From contig CAYWTL010000092.1 of assembly GCA_964460245.1 (NCBI GenBank), positions 1 to 9,041 of the forward strand: DNA of 9,041 nucleotides. Reading direction: 5' to 3'. The notes below the pieces were generated by a model, which had not been told where the DNA came from, ran no database searches, and saw only the letters and a list, made by a program, of their open reading frames with translations. Shown here one piece after another: positions 6,711 to 9,041 of this stretch. This DNA comes from JAXDBM01 sp964460245 (GTDB lineage: Bacteria > Desulfobacterota > Syntrophia > Syntrophales > Fen-1087). The position numbers and the translations under genes are program-made. How positions within the stretch are numbered: the first letter of the stretch is position 1; each line of letters begins with the position of its first letter.

Positions 6711-6725
6711 GTCCGTAAAGCGGAC
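6711..6725 (+). repeat. Small inverted repeat between gmhA and grpE
   Basis: GTCCG-TAAAG-CGGAC forms a 5-bp stem with a 5-base loop just after the gmhA stop codon. It has no T-run, so it is not an intrinsic terminator. It could be an mRNA-processing hairpin between the cistrons or simply chance. If grpE starts at the GTG 6699 it is inside the coding sequence. Confidence 0.25.
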
Positions 6726-6761
6726 AGGCCGGTGATCGGAAAGGAAAATAGCGGACGAGAC

Positions 6762-7370
6762 ATGGTTAAGAAGGCGAAAAGGGAAAAGACCGGGGAAGCG
6801 ATGGAAGGTGTGCAACCCGCCGTGAAGGAGCAGGCCGTTGACGGCGTGGAACGGTTCGAGGAATTGATGCAGAAGCTTCAGGAAAAGGAAAAGGAAGCCG
6901 CTCAGAATTACGACCGGTATCTGCGGGCCGCGGCCGACCTTGAAAACTACCGAAAGCGGGCCGCTCGCGAGAAGGCCGATTGTCTGAAATACGGCCAGGA
7001 AAACCTGATCCGGGACATCCTGCCGATGATCGACAGCTTGGGAAGGGCGATGGAACACGCCTGCAGCTCGAATGATTTCGAGGCATTCCGGGAGGGCCTG
7101 AAGCTCGTCCAGAACCAGCTCACCTGCTGCCTGGAGAAACACGGGGTCGAGGCGATCGAGGCGGCCGGAAAGAATTTTGATCCGAATTTCCACGAGGCGA
7201 TGCTCCAGGTGGAAAGTACGGAACACAAGGACAACGAGGTCGTGGAAGAACTCGAGAAAGGTTACCTGCTGAACGGCAGGCTTCTCAGACCGGCCAAGGT
7301 TTCCGTCTGTCGCTGCCCCGTTGAACCGGATGCGGCTTTGAAGATGAACGAAGATGCCAGAAGTGGATAA
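6762..7370 (+). CDS. grpE: Nucleotide exchange factor GrpE
   Basis: 202 residues from the ATG at 6762. GrpE is the homodimeric cofactor that releases ADP from DnaK. A charged, unstructured N-terminus (1-30) leads into a long coiled-coil helix (about 31-75, including ENYRKRAAREK). A four-helix-bundle region follows, then the beta domain with the GrpE signature from FDPNFHEAML (139-148) to NEVVEELEKGYLLNGRLLRPAKVSV (158-182). The start is uncertain. A GTG at 6699 would add 21 residues and overlap the gmhA stop as GTGA, while an ATG at 6801 has a purine-rich GGGGAAG just before it. Family length (about 180-210) fits either ATG. The protein holds six cysteines (74, 101, 122, 123, 183, 185), many for a GrpE, and the last two replace part of the usual C-terminal end. 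It is followed 22 bases later by dnaK, its functional partner. Confidence 0.9.
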   Translation: MVKKAKREKTGEAMEGVQPAVKEQAVDGVERFEELMQKLQEKEKEAAQNYDRYLRAAADLENYRKRAAREKADCLKYGQENLIRDILPMIDSLGRAMEHACSSNDFEAFREGLKLVQNQLTCCLEKHGVEAIEAAGKNFDPNFHEAMLQVESTEHKDNEVVEELEKGYLLNGRLLRPAKVSVCRCPVEPDAALKMNEDARSG

Positions 7371-7376
7371 AGAAGA

Positions 7377-7382
7377 AGGAGG
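7377..7382 (+). promoter_or_regulatory. Consensus ribosome binding site of dnaK
   Basis: A perfect AGGAGG ends 10 bases before the dnaK ATG at 7393. It is the strongest Shine-Dalgarno in the window, in keeping with the high DnaK output needed relative to the weakly initiated grpE just upstream. Confidence 0.8.
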
Positions 7383-7392
7383 ATAAATTCAA

Positions 7393-9041
7393 ATGGGCAA
7401 GATTATAGGGATTGATTTGGGAACGACAAATTCGTGTGTCGCCATCATGGAAGGTGGAGATCCCGTTGTCATAGCCAATCAGGAGGGGAACCGCACGACA
7501 CCCTCCATGGTTGCATTCACGGACAGTGGCGAGCGGCTGGTCGGCCAGGTTGCCAAACGGCAGGCCATTACGAATTCGGAGAACACCGTCTATGCCATCA
7601 AGAGGATGATCGGAAGGAAGTACGGCTCCCGTGAAGTCCAGTATGACAAGACCGTCAGCCCCTTCAAGATTACGGAAGCGCCCAACGGGGATGCACAGGT
7701 GACGGTTCGGGGAAGAAATTACAGCCCCGCGGAAATTTCGTCGATGATCCTCGTGAAGATGAAGCAGACCGCCGAAGATTATCTGGGCGAAAAAGTCACG
7801 GACGCGGTCATCACCGTGCCGGCCTACTTCAACGACTCTCAGCGGCAGGCCACCAAGGACGCCGGCAAGATCTCCGGCCTGAACGTGCTCCGGATCATCA
7901 ACGAACCGACGGCGGCCGCCCTGGCTTACGGCCTGGACAAGAAGAAGGACGAGAAGATCGCCGTCTTCGACCTGGGCGGCGGAACGTTCGACATTTCGAT
8001 CCTGGAGCTGGGCGAGGGCGTTTTCGAGGTCAAATCGACCAACGGCGACACCCATCTGGGCGGCGAGGACTTCGACCAGCGGCTCATCGAGTTTCTGGCC
8101 ACGGAATTCAAGAAGGACCAGGGCATCGACATCCGGAGCGACAAGATGGCCCTGCAGCGCCTCAAGGAGGCGGCGGAAAAGGCCAAGATGGAGCTGTCCA
8201 CGGCCATGGAGACGGACGTCAACCTGCCCTTCATCACGGCGGATGCCGGCGGTCCCAAGCATATGAACATCAAGCTGACCCGGGCCAAGCTGGAGGCGCT
8301 CGTGGAAGATCTGATCGACAAGGTCGAAGGCCCCTGCCGCACGGCCTTGAAGGACGCCAACCTCACGCCGGCGCAGATCGATGAGGTCATCCTCGTCGGC
8401 GGGATGACCCGCATGCCGCGGGTCCAGCAGAAGGTCAAGGAGATCTTCGGGAAGGAGCCCCACAAGGGCGTCAATCCCGATGAAGTCGTGGCGGTCGGGG
8501 CCGCGATACAGGCCGGCGTCCTGGCCGGGGATGTCAAGGACGTCCTCCTGCTGGATGTAACGCCCCTGTCGCTGGGCATCGAGACGCTGGGCGGCGTGAT
8601 GACGAAACTGATCGAAAAGAACACGACGATCCCGACGAAGAAAAGCCAGATCTTCTCCACCGCGGCGGACAACCAGCCGGCGGTGAGCATCCATGTGCTG
8701 CAGGGCGAGCGTTCCATGGCGGCCGACAACCGGACGCTGGGCCGGTTCGAGCTGGTCGGGATTCCGCCCGCGCCGCGGGGCATGCCCCAGATCGAGGTGA
8801 CCTTCGACATCGACGCCAACGGGATCGTTCATGTGTCCGCGAAAGACCTCGGGACCGGCAAGGAGCAGAGCATCAAGATCACCGCATCGAGCGGGCTGTC
8901 CGATGCGGAGATCGAGAAGCTGGTCCGGGAAGCGGATGCCCATTCCGAAGAGGACAAGCGGAAGCGGGAGCTGATCGAGGCGCGAAACCAGGCCGATGCG
9001 ATGGCCTACAGCGTCGAGAAGAACATCAAGGAGTTCGGCGA
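7393..9041 (+). CDS. dnaK: Chaperone DnaK (Hsp70), C-terminus beyond the right edge
   Basis: 549 residues are visible, with the frame open to the edge; a full DnaK has about 640. It is the ATP-driven cytoplasmic chaperone working with GrpE and DnaJ. The ATPase domain shows IGIDLGTTNSCV (5-16), VPAYFNDSQRQATKDAGKISGL, the FDLGGGTFD phosphate loop and LVGGMTRMPRV. The interdomain linker DVKDVLLLD begins at residue 380. The substrate-binding beta domain (DVTPLSLGIETLGG onward) follows, and the helical lid begins near SGLSDAEIEKL. No substitutions stand out in these motifs and there is no frameshift. It has a consensus ribosome binding site and sits 22 bases after grpE. Codons in the first 300 bases or so look less GC-rich than those further in. 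Whether dnaJ follows cannot be seen. Confidence 0.97.
   Translation, partial: MGKIIGIDLGTTNSCVAIMEGGDPVVIANQEGNRTTPSMVAFTDSGERLVGQVAKRQAITNSENTVYAIKRMIGRKYGSREVQYDKTVSPFKITEAPNGDAQVTVRGRNYSPAEISSMILVKMKQTAEDYLGEKVTDAVITVPAYFNDSQRQATKDAGKISGLNVLRIINEPTAAALAYGLDKKKDEKIAVFDLGGGTFDISILELGEGVFEVKSTNGDTHLGGEDFDQRLIEFLATEFKKDQGIDIRSDKMALQRLKEAAEKAKMELSTAMETDVNLPFITADAGGPKHMNIKLTRAKLEALVEDLIDKVEGPCRTALKDANLTPAQIDEVILVGGMTRMPRVQQKVKEIFGKEPHKGVNPDEVVAVGAAIQAGVLAGDVKDVLLLDVTPLSLGIETLGGVMTKLIEKNTTIPTKKSQIFSTAADNQPAVSIHVLQGERSMAADNRTLGRFELVGIPPAPRGMPQIEVTFDIDANGIVHVSAKDLGTGKEQSIKITASSGLSDAEIEKLVREADAHSEEDKRKRELIEARNQADAMAYSVEKNIKEFG

Noticed and set aside
5986..6760. CIRCE operator upstream of gmhA or grpE
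   Set aside because: No TTAGCACTC/GAGTGCTAA inverted repeat is present.
7285..8943. 552-codon open frame antisense to dnaK
   Set aside because: Long open frames opposite dnaK are a known codon-usage artefact in GC-rich genomes (once misread as a glutamate dehydrogenase); it has no independent start signals and DnaK coding is certain.
1..9041. tRNA, rRNA, CRISPR array, insertion sequence or attachment site
   Set aside because: No such repeats, RNA motifs or transposase-like frames were seen.

Overview
The window looks like chromosome from a GC-rich, probably anaerobic bacterium. The best guess is a deltaproteobacterium or other Desulfobacterota of the Syntrophus/Syntrophobacter kind. This rests on a class III (anaerobic) ribonucleotide reductase homologue, a cobalamin-type radical SAM enzyme and the general flavour of GrpE and DnaK. 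It is an inference, not a taxonomic assignment.

Left part, minus strand (1-2403): from right to left there is an SPFH-domain protein with a C-terminal zinc ribbon, a 100-N assembly gap, the C-terminal part of a radical SAM enzyme of the B12-binding type, and the first 22 codons of a small zinc-ribbon protein that runs off the left edge. The gap falls between two unrelated proteins. Their apparent in-frame joining across the Ns is an artefact, and the N-terminal domain of the radical SAM protein is missing.

Divergent intergenic region (2404-2518): a candidate sigma70 promoter drives the SPFH gene leftward and a weaker one faces rightward, with their -35 boxes overlapping. The leftward promoter and a strong ribosome binding site place the SPFH start at a GTG (2403), not at the longer ATG.

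Centre, plus strand (2519-5985): a SAMHD1-like HD dNTP triphosphohydrolase overlaps an anaerobic ribonucleotide reductase (NrdD) homologue by the four bases ATGA. The NrdD homologue keeps the N-terminal ATP-cone region, the barrel framework and the C-terminal Cys4 zinc site. It has Gln where the radical-bearing Gly should be, and it lacks the usual Cys-Cys-Arg-Leu active-site loop. It may be a catalytically dead nucleotide sensor or regulator partnered with a dNTP-degrading enzyme. This is the most interesting thing in the window.

Right part, plus strand (6036-9041): a near-consensus sigma70 promoter precedes gmhA (sedoheptulose-7-phosphate isomerase), grpE and dnaK, packed as a probable operon. 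dnaK runs off the right edge. No hrcA gene or CIRCE operator is visible at the head of this chaperone operon.
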